Translations under genes and position numbers: made by a program | Notes under the pieces: generated by a model | Databases searched by the model: none | Seen by the model: only the letters and a program-made list of their open reading frames with translations | Told to the model about the DNA's origin: nothing | DNA from: Chryseobacterium ginsenosidimutans | GTDB taxonomy: Bacteria; Bacteroidota; Bacteroidia; Flavobacteriales; Weeksellaceae | Assembly: GCF_030823405.1 (NCBI RefSeq) | Contig: NZ_JAUSXC010000001.1 | Span: 1,223,001-1,287,000, forward strand | Reading direction: 5' to 3' | DNA: 64,000 nt | Part shown: positions 8,308 to 18,000 of the stretch, in pieces | Position numbering within the stretch: position 1 is the first letter of the stretch | Layout: every line of letters starts with the position of its first letter

Positions 8308-9657
8308 TTAAAATAATCTTTCGTGAAAATCTTCAATTTTACTCACTTCTTCAATCTTGATTCCGTATTTCTTCTTTGGCAGTTTATTTAAATTTGAAAT
8401 AAAAATTTTCTCATAACCTAATTTTTCAGCTTCGGTAACTCTCTGTTCGGCCTGTGCAATGGGACGGATTTCTCCGCTTAAGCCAATTTCTCCGGCAAAA
8501 CAATAATGTTCAGAAATGGCGATATCTTCATTTGAAGAAAGAATAGAAGCAACAACAGCTAAATCCAGAGCTGGATCATCGGTTTTTATTCCTCCTGTGA
8601 TATTCAGGAAAACGTCTTTTGCCCCCAGTTGAAAACCTGCTCTTTTTTCAAGAACGGCAAGAAGCATATTCAGTCTTTTGGCATCAAAACCTGTCGAACT
8701 TCTTTGCGGAGTTCCGTAAACGGCTGTACTTACCAACGCCTGGATTTCCAGTAACATCGGTCGGTTCCCTTCCAAAGTTACCGCCACAGAATTTCCTGAA
8801 AGCTCCTCGAACTTTTTTGTAATTAAAATTTCGGACGGATTTTTAATTTCCTTTAAACCTTGAGAAACCATTTCATAAATCCCAATCTCAGAAGTAGAAC
8901 CAAAACGGTTTTTATTGGCTCTCAATAATCTGAAAAGGTGGTTTCTGTCGCCATCGAAATTTAAAACAACATCAACCATATGTTCCAATACTTTTGGTCC
9001 GGCAATTTGCCCGTCTTTTGTGATATGACCTACCAAAAAGACTGGAATACTATTTTCTTTAGCATATTTAATAATCTCATTTGAGCATTCACGGATTTGA
9101 GAAACCGTTCCCGGTGAACTTTCAATTAATTGAGATTGCAATGTCTGAATAGAATCAATAATCACGAAATCCGGTTCTAATTTCTTTGCTTCATGAAGGA
9201 TTTTTTCCAAAGAAGTTTCTGTATAAAGAAAACAGTTCGGATTTTGAATATCTGTTAATCTGTCGGCTCTCATTTTGATCTGAGATGCACTTTCTTCTCC
9301 CGAAACATAGAAGACTTTTTTCTTCATTTTCAAGGCAAGTTGTAAAAGTAGGGTAGATTTCCCAATTCCTGGTTCGCCACCAATCAGAGTAACAGAGCCT
9401 AAAACAATTCCGCCTCCTAAAACCCGGTTAAGTTCTTCGGAAGGGGTTTTGATTCTCGGTTCTTCGCTGGTTTCAACCTCAATAATATTGATAACATGCT
9501 GCTTTGATTTTGAAAACGGGGGTGTTTTGGATGAGGTTTTTTCTACAACTTCTTCCACCAAAGTATTCCATTCACCGCAGTTTTTGCATTGCCCCATCCA
9601 TTGAGAATATTGTGTTCCGCAGTTTTGACAGAAATATGCTGTTTTTAGTTTTGCCAT
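8308..9657 (-). CDS. radA: DNA repair protein RadA
   Basis: RadA (Sms) helicase-like ATPase of 449 aa, full length. Domains in order: N-terminal four-cysteine zinc finger (C10, C13, C24, C27), RecA-like ATPase with Walker A GEPGIGKS at 94-101 and Walker B in 'FVIIDSI' near 164-170, the diagnostic KNRFG motif at 249-253, and a C-terminal Lon-protease-like domain. RadA drives branch migration and processing of recombination intermediates. It is the first gene of an operon with a methyltransferase, VanW protein and AcpH. Confidence 0.97.
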   Translation of the reverse strand: MAKLKTAYFCQNCGTQYSQWMGQCKNCGEWNTLVEEVVEKTSSKTPPFSKSKQHVINIIEVETSEEPRIKTPSEELNRVLGGGIVLGSVTLIGGEPGIGKSTLLLQLALKMKKKVFYVSGEESASQIKMRADRLTDIQNPNCFLYTETSLEKILHEAKKLEPDFVIIDSIQTLQSQLIESSPGTVSQIRECSNEIIKYAKENSIPVFLVGHITKDGQIAGPKVLEHMVDVVLNFDGDRNHLFRLLRANKNRFGSTSEIGIYEMVSQGLKEIKNPSEILITKKFEELSGNSVAVTLEGNRPMLLEIQALVSTAVYGTPQRSSTGFDAKRLNMLLAVLEKRAGFQLGAKDVFLNITGGIKTDDPALDLAVVASILSSNEDIAISEHYCFAGEIGLSGEIRPIAQAEQRVTEAEKLGYEKIFISNLNKLPKKKYGIKIEEVSKIEDFHERLF

Positions 9658-9748
9658 GATGTAAAATTATGAAAAAACTTATCATCGAAAAATTTAAATT
9701 AAAAATCAGAAAATAACATAGATCAATGTCAGGTTGTGTTAAGTGCCT

Positions 9749-9756
9749 TACATTTG
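9749..9756 (+). promoter_or_regulatory. -7 box of the yceI-like gene
   Basis: TACATTTG matches TAnnTTTG and lies 29 bp before the ATG at 9786. A TTG at 9734-9736 is only 12 bp upstream, shorter than the usual spacing. Confidence 0.5.
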
Positions 9757-9785
9757 CCGTAAGATTAATCTAAAAAATATATACA

Positions 9786-10355
9786 ATGAAAAAGGTATTT
9801 TTAACTTTTGTATTTGCACTTTTAAGTGTTGTAAGTTTTGCGCAGACGGCTTGGCAGGTAGATCCTATGCATTCTTCTGTGAACTTCAATATCAAACATA
9901 TGGGAATCAGCTTTGTACAGGGAAGATTCGATAAATTCGACGGGAAAGTTGCAACTAAAGGAAATAATCTGGATAATGCAGAGTTTTCTTTTCAGGTAAA
10001 CGTAAGCACTATCAATACAGGTGTTGATATGAGAGATAAGCATTTGAAAAGTGCAGATTTTTTCGATGCAGAAAAATTTCCAAATATGACTTTCGAAAGT
10101 ACTTCCATTACAAAGGATAAAAATAATTCTTATGTATTAAAAGGAAAGCTGACCATTAAAGATGTAACTAAAGAAATCAGTGTTCCTGTAACTTTTGGAG
10201 GAATTGCAAAAAATCAGCAGGGAAAAGAGGTTTTGGGTTTCCAGACAACATTTAAAGTAAACCGTTTAGATTATAATATTAAATATGATCCAACGGGAGC
10301 AGGTGTGGCTAAAGACGTGGACGTTAACTTATATTTTGAGTTAGCTAAGCAATAA
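9786..10355 (+). CDS. YceI family periplasmic protein
   Basis: A 189-aa protein with a signal peptide (residues 1-19, ending SFAQ) and the YceI domain over the remainder: 'WQVDPMHSSVNFNIKHMG' at about 23-40, 'FDGKVATKG', 'MRDKHLKSADFFDAEKFPNMTF' and the C-terminal 'VNLYFEL'. YceI proteins form a lipocalin-like barrel that binds isoprenoid-type lipids. The single gene has its own promoter and terminator. Which lipid is bound cannot be told; an isoprenoid quinone or carotenoid precursor would be typical. Confidence 0.93.
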   Translation: MKKVFLTFVFALLSVVSFAQTAWQVDPMHSSVNFNIKHMGISFVQGRFDKFDGKVATKGNNLDNAEFSFQVNVSTINTGVDMRDKHLKSADFFDAEKFPNMTFESTSITKDKNNSYVLKGKLTIKDVTKEISVPVTFGGIAKNQQGKEVLGFQTTFKVNRLDYNIKYDPTGAGVAKDVDVNLYFELAKQ

Positions 10356-10379
10356 TTTTCATATATAATTTGGTTTAGG

Positions 10380-10415
10380 AAAAGGTTTTCAATGTAGATT
10401 GGAAACCTTTTTGCT
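10380..10415 (+). terminator. terminator after the yceI-like gene
   Basis: Arms AAAGGTTTTC (10381-10390) and GGAAACCTTT (10401-10410) pair fully with one G-U, around a 10-base loop, followed by a T-rich tail. Confidence 0.8.
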
Positions 10416-10555
10416 TTTTTATAGTTGTTGGTAATTGCAAAAGTGAAGGTTTTTATAATTGAAAACGTTTCGGCTCAAAGCATCATGATATTCAATAGTT
10501 TTGTGCCTTTGCAATTAACAACAATAAAAATTCAAGATTTAAAATCACAACAAAA

Positions 10556-10586
10556 TTGCTTTGTATTTCTTTTTCCCCTAACTTTG
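10556..10586 (+). promoter_or_regulatory. pyrG promoter (-33 TTG, -7 TAACTTTG)
   Basis: TTG at 10556-10558 and TAACTTTG at 10579-10586 are separated by 20 bp, a good Bacteroidetes promoter. The -7 box is 15 bp before the ATG at 10602. Confidence 0.7.
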
Positions 10587-10601
10587 CACAAACCTAATCT
10601 A

Positions 10602-12209
10602 ATGAGTAAAAAGAATACAAAGTATATCTTTGTGACAGGAGGTGTAACTTCATCTTTGGGAAAGGGAATCGTTTCTGCTTCTCTGGGACTTCTACTAAAA
10701 TCACGCGGCTTTAATGTAACGATCCAAAAACTAGATCCTTATATCAATATCGACCCAGGAACACTGAATCCTTATGAACATGGAGAATGCTATGTAACCG
10801 AAGATGGTGCGGAGACGGATCTGGATTTAGGTCACTACGAGCGTTATTTGGATGCTCCTACTTCTCAAAACAACAACGTTACGACAGGGAAAATCTACCA
10901 AACTGTAATCGAAAAAGAAAGAAAAGGAGATTTCCTTGGAAAAACGGTTCAGGTAATTCCTCATATTACGAACGAAATCAAACGCAGAATTAAAATCTTA
11001 TCTAAACAGAACTACGATATCATTATTACTGAGATCGGTGGAACTGTAGGTGATATTGAGTCTTTACCTTACATCGAAACTGTTCGTCAGTTGAAATGGG
11101 AATTGGGTGAGAAAAACTCTATGGTTATTCACCTAACTTTATTGCCTTATCTGGCTTCAAGTGGAGAATTGAAAACAAAACCTTCTCAGCATTCCGTTCG
11201 TCAGTTGATGGAAAGCGGAATTATGGCTGATGTTTTAGTGTGTAGAACAGAACACAACATTCCAAAAGATCAGAGAGCAAAATTGGCTCAATTCTGTAAT
11301 GTTTCTTTAGATAATGTGATTGAATGTAAAGATTTGGAAACAATCTATGAAGTTCCAATGTACCTTCAGAAACAAAATTTTGATGATGTAGTTCTTAAAG
11401 AATTAGATCTTAAAAGTGATAAAGAAGCAGATCTTAAAGACTGGAAAACTTTCCTTAAAAAATTTAAAAATCCTAAGAGAACAATCGAAATTGCTTTAGT
11501 TGGAAAATATGTTTCTCTTCAGGATTCATATATCTCAATTGCTGAAGCTTTCAAACACGCCGGTGCAGATGCTGAAACTGAAGTGAAAATCAGATGGGTT
11601 TATAGTGGCGAAATTACTGCTGAAAATATTAAAGAAACTTTACAAGGTGTAGACGGAATCCTTGTTGCCCCAGGTTTTGGTGACAGAGGAATTGAAGGTA
11701 AAGTTCTTACTGCACAATATGCAAGAGAAAATAAAGTTCCGATGTTGGGAATTTGTTTGGGAATGCAGATTATGACCATCGAATTTGCAAGAAATGTTCT
11801 TGGACATTCAAAAGCAAACTCAATGGAATTTGATACTTCTACACCGGATCCTGTTATTTCAATTATGGAAGAACAGAAAAATGTTGTAGATAAAGGAGGA
11901 ACAATGCGTCTTGGAGCTTGGAAGTGTTCTGTGAAAAACGGATCTAAATTATCTGAGATCTACGGAAGCAAGAATATTTCTGAAAGACACCGTCACAGAT
12001 ATGAATTCAACAGTGATTATTTGCATGAATTTGAAAAGAATGGCTTCTTGGCAACAGGTACAAATCCGGAAACAGGATTGGTAGAAGCATTAGAAATGCC
12101 GGACCATCCTTTCTACGTAGGTGTACAGTATCACCCGGAATATAAGAGTACGGTTGCGACGCCACATCCTTTATTCAGAGCTTTTATTAAGGCTTGTGAA
12201 AAGAAATAA
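10602..12209 (+). CDS. pyrG: CTP synthase
   Basis: Glutamine-dependent CTP synthase, 535 aa with the start at 10602 (MSKKNTKYIFVTGGVTSSLG). The frame is open 59 codons further upstream, but that stretch contains the promoter, so the shorter form is right and has the family's normal length. Domains: N-terminal P-loop synthetase (GGVTSSLGKG), then a class I glutamine amidotransferase with nucleophile in GICLGMQ and the His-Glu pair in HPEYKS. It makes CTP from UTP, ATP and glutamine. Confidence 0.98.
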   Translation: MSKKNTKYIFVTGGVTSSLGKGIVSASLGLLLKSRGFNVTIQKLDPYINIDPGTLNPYEHGECYVTEDGAETDLDLGHYERYLDAPTSQNNNVTTGKIYQTVIEKERKGDFLGKTVQVIPHITNEIKRRIKILSKQNYDIIITEIGGTVGDIESLPYIETVRQLKWELGEKNSMVIHLTLLPYLASSGELKTKPSQHSVRQLMESGIMADVLVCRTEHNIPKDQRAKLAQFCNVSLDNVIECKDLETIYEVPMYLQKQNFDDVVLKELDLKSDKEADLKDWKTFLKKFKNPKRTIEIALVGKYVSLQDSYISIAEAFKHAGADAETEVKIRWVYSGEITAENIKETLQGVDGILVAPGFGDRGIEGKVLTAQYARENKVPMLGICLGMQIMTIEFARNVLGHSKANSMEFDTSTPDPVISIMEEQKNVVDKGGTMRLGAWKCSVKNGSKLSEIYGSKNISERHRHRYEFNSDYLHEFEKNGFLATGTNPETGLVEALEMPDHPFYVGVQYHPEYKSTVATPHPLFRAFIKACEKK

Positions 12210-12239
12210 AGTAATTTAAAAATTACAAACGTCATATAT

Positions 12240-12280
12240 AAACTCAGACTGATTATTCTCAGCCTGAGTTTATTATATAG
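12240..12280 (+). terminator. terminator after pyrG
   Basis: Arms AAACTCAGACTGA and TCAGCCTGAGTTT with one mismatch, followed by an AT-rich tail, 31 bp after the pyrG stop. Confidence 0.7.
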
Positions 12281-12317
12281 TAACATATTATAGTATAGAG
12301 TTTTGATAAAAAAACAG

Positions 12318-12325
12318 TATTTTTG
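12318..12325 (+). promoter_or_regulatory. -7 box of yidC
   Basis: TATTTTTG matches TAnnTTTG; a leader of about 57 nt would precede the ATG at 12390. No TTG with good spacing is seen. Confidence 0.45.
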
Positions 12326-12389
12326 TCGACTCAAAATGTATAATATTGTTATATATTATTTAATAGGTAAAAATTTTAATTAAAATAAA

Positions 12390-14186
12390 ATGCAACAGAA
12401 CAACGGACTCGATAAAAGTCAAATGATTAGTTTTGCGGTTTTATGTTTGGTTCTTTTTGGTTTCGTGTTTTATTTCCAAAACAAGCAATCGAAAGAAGAA
12501 GAGGTAAAAGCTCAGCAACAGAAGACAGAACAGACTAAAAATGCTGTAAAACAAACTCAGGTAAGCAATATCAATCCAAATGTAACTCCTAGTGCAATTC
12601 AGACGGCGAAGCTTTCTAATAAAGAATTGAACTTAGAATTTGCAAGTTTAGGAGGACAAGTTTCTCGAGTAGAACTTGCAGAATATAAAGCCTATGATCG
12701 TAAAACAGATAAGGCAGATCTTCCGCTTAATCTGATTACTAAAAATAATTCGAACTACGGTTTCCAATTCAAAGATAAAACAGGAAAAGTAATCAATACT
12801 AAAGATTTAGTTTTTGCTCCTGCTGTTAATGGAAACGCAGTAACAATGACGGCTAATTATAACGGAGCTGTTATTCAGTTCATTTATACATTACTTCCAA
12901 AATATACAGTAGATTTTAAAGTAAGAACACAAGGTTTAGCCAAAATTACTTCTGACAATAAAGCAGATTTCATCTGGGATTATAGTGTAAGAAACCTTGA
13001 AAAGGGTAGAGCTCAGGAGCAGACTCACTCAGAATTCTCGTATGCTTTCGATAATTATAAAAAATATGATTATGACGGAAGAACAACAATGGATGAGGAA
13101 AAAGAAACACTTAACTGGATTGGTGTAAAACAGCAGTTTTTTACTTCAGTCATTGAAGCTAAAAACGGATTTACACACAGTAAAGGAAATCAGGAAAATG
13201 TAGAAGAAGGTGAATATCTGAAGAAACTGAACTATGAAGGTTTTGTTCAGATGACAGGAAATGAACTGAATCAAGATTTTACTTGGTACTTCATGCCTTT
13301 AGATTTACCATTATTAAAATCTTATGATAAAAACTTCGACGAAATTCTTCCTTTGGGATGGTCTTTCATCGGATGGATGAACCGAGGATTCTTTATTCCT
13401 ATATATAATTTTATTGCATCTTGGGGATTAACTGCAGGCTGGGCAATTTTCTTACTGACCATTTTGGTGAAATTAATCTTATCACCAATTATGTACAAGC
13501 AACATAAGTTGAGTGCAATGATGAGAGTGATTCGTCCGGAAATTGATGAAGCTAATGCTAAATTCAAAGATGCAGATCCAATGAAAAAGCAACAGGCTAC
13601 AATGGAAATATATCGGAAAGCAGGAGTTAATCAAATGGCAGGATGTCTTCCAGCATTGGTGCAAATTCCTATTTTCTATGCTTTGTTCCGTTTCTTCCCG
13701 AACTTTATTGATTTAAGAGGTAAAGGATTTTGGTTTGCAAAAGATTTAACAGCTTATGATGATTTGATTAAATTGCCATTTAAAGTTCCTTTCTTGGGAG
13801 ATCATTTAAGTGTTTTCGCCATTGCATGTACGATTGTAATTTTGATTTATACAATTATGACTTCAGGAAATATGCAGCAGCCACAACAGGAAGGTATGCC
13901 AAATATGAAAGTGTTAATGTACATTTTCCCTGTTACATTCTTATTCTTCCTGAATACATCTGCGTCTGGTCTTTCTTGGTACTACTTTGTTTCGAATGCA
14001 ATTAACATCTTAATTATCTTAGTCATAAAATATGTGATTTTGGATGAAAAGAAAATTCATGCACAGATTCAGGCAAATAAAGAAAAGCCAAAAACTGAAG
14101 GTAAGTTTCAAAAGCGTATGAGAGAAATGATGGAGAAGGCTCAGGAACAACAGAAAACAGTCGAGCAACAAAAGAAAAAGAAATAA
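12390..14186 (+). CDS. yidC: membrane protein insertase YidC
   Basis: YidC/Oxa1 insertase of 598 aa, full length for the Gram-negative type. An N-terminal membrane anchor (about 11-30) is followed by a large periplasmic beta-sandwich domain to about residue 330, then the conserved five-helix core with 'GWAIFLLTILVKLILSPIMYKQHKLSAMM' (reported here as a region near 350-378) and the 'CLPALVQIPIFYALF' helix, and a lysine- and glutamine-rich C-terminal tail. It inserts proteins into the inner membrane with or without SecYEG. Single gene between its own promoter and a strong terminator. Confidence 0.97.
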   Translation: MQQNNGLDKSQMISFAVLCLVLFGFVFYFQNKQSKEEEVKAQQQKTEQTKNAVKQTQVSNINPNVTPSAIQTAKLSNKELNLEFASLGGQVSRVELAEYKAYDRKTDKADLPLNLITKNNSNYGFQFKDKTGKVINTKDLVFAPAVNGNAVTMTANYNGAVIQFIYTLLPKYTVDFKVRTQGLAKITSDNKADFIWDYSVRNLEKGRAQEQTHSEFSYAFDNYKKYDYDGRTTMDEEKETLNWIGVKQQFFTSVIEAKNGFTHSKGNQENVEEGEYLKKLNYEGFVQMTGNELNQDFTWYFMPLDLPLLKSYDKNFDEILPLGWSFIGWMNRGFFIPIYNFIASWGLTAGWAIFLLTILVKLILSPIMYKQHKLSAMMRVIRPEIDEANAKFKDADPMKKQQATMEIYRKAGVNQMAGCLPALVQIPIFYALFRFFPNFIDLRGKGFWFAKDLTAYDDLIKLPFKVPFLGDHLSVFAIACTIVILIYTIMTSGNMQQPQQEGMPNMKVLMYIFPVTFLFFLNTSASGLSWYYFVSNAINILIILVIKYVILDEKKIHAQIQANKEKPKTEGKFQKRMREMMEKAQEQQKTVEQQKKKK

Positions 14187-14210
14187 CAACTTAGTCTTAG
14201 TAGTAATATA

Positions 14211-14240
14211 AAAGAGAAGCAATTGCTTCTCTTTTTGTTT
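14211..14240 (+). terminator. terminator between yidC and rnhB
   Basis: A 24-bp perfect palindrome with arms AAAGAGAAGCAA and TTGCTTCTCTTT, followed by a T run on the plus strand. It lies between convergent genes. Confidence 0.8.
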
Positions 14241-14276
14241 ATATATAAATGTATAAAATTATTTTTACACTTATTC

Positions 14277-14861
14277 TTAATCATATTTCAATCTAAAAGA
14301 TCTTCTATGGTATTTCGTTGGTCCGAATTTTATTAAAGCTTCCTGATGTTTTTTTGTTGCATAACCAAAATTGGTATCCCAGCCATATTCAGGATGTTCA
14401 TCATGGAGCTCTATCATTAATCTGTCTCTGTAATTTTTTGCTAAAATTGAAGCCGCAGCAATAGATAATACTTTTGAATCTCCTTTGATGATGCATTCAT
14501 GGGGAATATAATTATAAGGATGAAATTTGTTTCCATCCACTAATATAAGCTGAGGGCGTATTGTTAATTTGTCAAGTGCGTGATGCATCGCATGAATGCT
14601 TGCATTGAGAATATTGTGTTGATCTATAAATCCTGCAGAAAGTTCGGCAATGGCATAATCCTTAACGTTATCTTTTATATAGCTGTCAAGATCCATTCTT
14701 GTCTTAAAATTTAACTTTTTTGAATCATTAACCAAATTTTGGTTAAAATTATCATCTAAAATAACAGTTGCTGCTACCACAGGACCACATAAACATCCTC
14801 TGCCTACTTCATCACAACCTGCTTCAACATAAAAAAGAGACCATTTTTTTAGTAAATCCAT
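14277..14861 (-). CDS. rnhB: ribonuclease HII
   Basis: RNase HII of 194 aa, which cleaves RNA-DNA junctions and removes misincorporated ribonucleotides. The start is placed at the ATG at 14861 (MDLLKKWSLF); upstream in-frame sequence is hydrophobic, AT-rich leader. Catalytic residues are all present: D17 and E18 in DEVGRG (17-22), D109 in 'ILVDGN', D128 in 'KGDSKV'. The gene is monocistronic and divergent from the first susC gene, with about 120 bp between them. Confidence 0.95.
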   Translation of the reverse strand: MDLLKKWSLFYVEAGCDEVGRGCLCGPVVAATVILDDNFNQNLVNDSKKLNFKTRMDLDSYIKDNVKDYAIAELSAGFIDQHNILNASIHAMHHALDKLTIRPQLILVDGNKFHPYNYIPHECIIKGDSKVLSIAAASILAKNYRDRLMIELHDEHPEYGWDTNFGYATKKHQEALIKFGPTKYHRRSFRLKYD

Positions 14862-14920
14862 AATTATAATAGAAATTGAAATATAAAAACATGTAAAATT
14901 AAATATTTTTAACAAAATAT

Positions 14921-14951
14921 TTGGTTACTTTAAGAAAGTTTTACATATTTG
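14921..14951 (+). promoter_or_regulatory. promoter of susC-1
   Basis: TTG at 14921-14923, a 20-bp spacer and CATATTTG at 14944-14951 (one mismatch to TAnnTTTG). The core AAAGTTTTACAnnTTTG (14935-14951) recurs exactly at the second susC gene (20055-20071). Confidence 0.65.
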
Positions 14952-14978
14952 CAAATAATAAAAATAATCAATTTAAAT

Positions 14979-17900
14979 ATGAAGAAATTAACTACAAGTA
15001 TTTTGGCAGTGGTTCTTACATCCTCTTTTATGGTTGTGAACGCGCAAAATACGCAAGGTGATACTTTAAGAACACAGGATATCCGTGAGGTTGTTGTTAC
15101 CGGTGCCCTTGGTATTAAAAAGAGACAAGATGCTGTTGTTTCTAGCAATAAAGTTTTAAACAATCAAGAGATTAGTAATGGTGGAAACCCGAATCTTGCA
15201 CAGGCATTAACTGGAAAAGTTTCTGGATTACAAATTAACACACTTGATAATTCTGTTAATTCTACTGCTCGTATTGTATTGAGAGGTAATAGGTCTATTT
15301 CTGGTACTAACACAGCCTTGATTATCATAGATGGTGCAATTTCATCAACTTCAATTTTTCAACAATTACCCCCTGAGATTATTGAAAATGTTAACGTAAT
15401 TAAAGGACAACAAGGTGCTGCTCTATATGGAGAAAAAGGGAGTAATGGAGTTATTGTTGTAACAACTAAAAAAGGATCAAAATCAAGTAAGATTCAATTT
15501 AATTTAACTTCTTCTGTTGATGTTTCCACAATTTATAAGTTACCATTAAGACAGTCAGTATATGGTCAGGGTATTCAAGATACAACTTTTGATGATACTG
15601 ATTACAATGGGACTAACTGGGTTCCTTATGAAAATACATCTTGGGGACCTTTATGGTCAACTCCTGGTTTAGGAGGGCAATCACTGCCTGTAGGGTTGCC
15701 TCAAGCTGATGGAAGTTTCATCATGGCAAATTATGGATATCAGAAAGATAATATTAAAAAGTTCTTCAATAATGGTATTCTGACACAGAATGGATTGTCT
15801 ATGAACGTAGGTGGGGATGATTCTTATGCATATTTATCTTTAAACCGTGTAGAAAATCAATTTATGGTTGAAGGTGATAATCTTAAAAGGAATACACTAT
15901 TCTTTAAAGGAGGAAAACAATTAGGTAAGTTTAGAATTGACGGTACATTTAACGTAATAGATCAGAATACAAGCCAAACATCAGGTAACTTGTACGGAAT
16001 GTTATTGCAAACTCCAGCTAACGTTAATGTTAGGGATTATAAAAATTCAGGAATTAGCGGACATTGGACACCTTATGCTGTAAATCCATATTGGTTAAGA
16101 GATCATTATAGAACTAATAATAATACAACTACATTTAACGGGATTGTTAATTTAGCATATGAATTTAACAAGAATATCAGCTTAACATACACAGGGAATT
16201 TATTGACTACCTCTGGTGTAACAGAAGCTTATAATGATCAGTATACTCCGTCAGATGTTATCCCTTGGGCAAATACAGGCAATCCTCTTTTTGATGAGTC
16301 GGATATCTTCGCTTTCACTCAAAACTCATTTACGGCGATTACTTCGGGTTATAATAAGAGTTTGACTAAAAGTTGGAAATATTATGGAGATTTGATGTTA
16401 AACTTTAATTATGATCTTACTGATAACCTTAATTTAAAAGCTAACATTGGTAGTAACCTTCAAGATACTAAGGAAGATTACACTCAAGTTGGAGGAACGA
16501 ATTTAAGAATTCCAGGTTGGTATAATATTAACAACGTAACAAATAATACTCCTTGGTATAGTCTTGAAAATGGTAAAGCAAGAGTAAGAAGTGCGGCTTG
16601 GTTTGCTAATATTGATTTAGGATATAAGGATTTCTTATTTGTGAATGGAACATTCCGTTATGAACAATCTTCTGTGTTAAGTGTTAGACCAACATATACA
16701 GATGATTATAAAAATCAAGGATATTCTTATTATTCATTAGGTGCCTCTTTTGTACCTACAAAAGCTTTTGCAGTTCTAAAAAATGACGTTCTTAATTATA
16801 TGAAATTAAGTGCTTCATATACTAGAACAGGTAATTCAAGTACTATTGGTACTTATGCTTTAGATGAAGTTGGAGTTATCCCAACAGGTTATCCTTTTGG
16901 ATCTTTAGTATCATATAGACCAAATAGAAATCCTGTTTCTCCAGATATTAAGCCTGAATTTAATAATACTTTTGAAGCTAACTTAGCTTTAGGCTTTTTT
17001 AAAGATCGTATTACATTAGAGGGATCTTACTACAACACAAAAACAGAAGATTTAATTACAAATGCTACATTGCCTACTTCAACTGGATTTAATGCTGTTT
17101 TGGATAATGTAGGAACTATGAGAAACAAAGGTTTCGAGGTAGATTTAGGAATTACACCTTTTAAAAGTGCAGATTTTGAGTGGAATTTAAATGGCTCTTA
17201 TTCTCAGTATAGATCTGAAGTTTTAAGTTTAGAAGGTGGGGGTGATAGAGTTATTTTGGCTAATGCTGGTTCTGGTATACCTGCTAGTATCGCTGCTGTT
17301 GTAGGACAACAAATGCCTATGATTATTGGTACTAAATATCAAAGAGACCCAAGTGGAAATATAATTGTTGGTGCTAATGGATTACCTGTGGTAAGTAGTA
17401 ATTATGAAGTTCTAGGAAAAGTAAATCCAGACTATATTCTTACTTTTGGAACAACTGTAAGATATAAAGGTTTCACTTTAAGAGCTGTTGGAGATTATAG
17501 AACTGGAAATAGTTTTATTTCTGCATCAAAAAGTTTATTAGGATTTACAGGATTATTAGAAAAAACTGCTGAATTTGATCGTTCACAAGGATATGTTGTT
17601 CCTAATTCAGTACAATTAGTTAATGGACAATATGTAACTAATACTACTCCAGTAGGAGGTGTTGCTGATTACCAACATGTTATGTCTTATTTTACAGGAT
17701 CATATCAGGATGATATAGCTGAAGAATTTGTTGTTGATGGTACAGCACTGAAAATCAGAGAGATTTCTTTGAGTTATAGATTTCCAAAAAGCTGGATAAG
17801 CAATACCTTTGTAAATAGTTTTACAATCGGTGCTTATGCTAGAAATCCTTTTGTATGGTATGCTAAATCAAATAGAAACTTTGGGGATCCTGAAGCTACT

Positions 17901-17990
17901 AATACAGCAGGGAACGGCGGTGGATTTCAGGCTATTAGCCAATATCCAACATCAAGAACTTTTGGTGTCAATCTTAACGTAACTTTTTAA
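14979..17990 (+). CDS. SusC/RagA-type TonB-dependent outer membrane transporter (copy 1)
   Basis: TonB-dependent barrel of 1003 aa from the ATG at 14979; an upstream TTG lies in the promoter. A signal peptide (ends VNAQ, residue 23) is followed by a TonB-box-like 'EVVVTGALGI' near 37-46, a plug domain (about 50-175) with 'RIVLRGNRSISG' and 'GVIVVTTKKG', and a large barrel ending in the C-terminal phenylalanine of 'NLNVTF'. There is no N-terminal carboxypeptidase-D-like domain. With the SusD partner 10 bp downstream it should form a nutrient-uptake complex. The substrate is unknown: no glycoside hydrolase or protease gene is nearby. Confidence 0.95.
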   Translation: MKKLTTSILAVVLTSSFMVVNAQNTQGDTLRTQDIREVVVTGALGIKKRQDAVVSSNKVLNNQEISNGGNPNLAQALTGKVSGLQINTLDNSVNSTARIVLRGNRSISGTNTALIIIDGAISSTSIFQQLPPEIIENVNVIKGQQGAALYGEKGSNGVIVVTTKKGSKSSKIQFNLTSSVDVSTIYKLPLRQSVYGQGIQDTTFDDTDYNGTNWVPYENTSWGPLWSTPGLGGQSLPVGLPQADGSFIMANYGYQKDNIKKFFNNGILTQNGLSMNVGGDDSYAYLSLNRVENQFMVEGDNLKRNTLFFKGGKQLGKFRIDGTFNVIDQNTSQTSGNLYGMLLQTPANVNVRDYKNSGISGHWTPYAVNPYWLRDHYRTNNNTTTFNGIVNLAYEFNKNISLTYTGNLLTTSGVTEAYNDQYTPSDVIPWANTGNPLFDESDIFAFTQNSFTAITSGYNKSLTKSWKYYGDLMLNFNYDLTDNLNLKANIGSNLQDTKEDYTQVGGTNLRIPGWYNINNVTNNTPWYSLENGKARVRSAAWFANIDLGYKDFLFVNGTFRYEQSSVLSVRPTYTDDYKNQGYSYYSLGASFVPTKAFAVLKNDVLNYMKLSASYTRTGNSSTIGTYALDEVGVIPTGYPFGSLVSYRPNRNPVSPDIKPEFNNTFEANLALGFFKDRITLEGSYYNTKTEDLITNATLPTSTGFNAVLDNVGTMRNKGFEVDLGITPFKSADFEWNLNGSYSQYRSEVLSLEGGGDRVILANAGSGIPASIAAVVGQQMPMIIGTKYQRDPSGNIIVGANGLPVVSSNYEVLGKVNPDYILTFGTTVRYKGFTLRAVGDYRTGNSFISASKSLLGFTGLLEKTAEFDRSQGYVVPNSVQLVNGQYVTNTTPVGGVADYQHVMSYFTGSYQDDIAEEFVVDGTALKIREISLSYRFPKSWISNTFVNSFTIGAYARNPFVWYAKSNRNFGDPEATNTAGNGGGFQAISQYPTSRTFGVNLNVTF

Positions 17991-18000
17991 AAAAAAAAAA

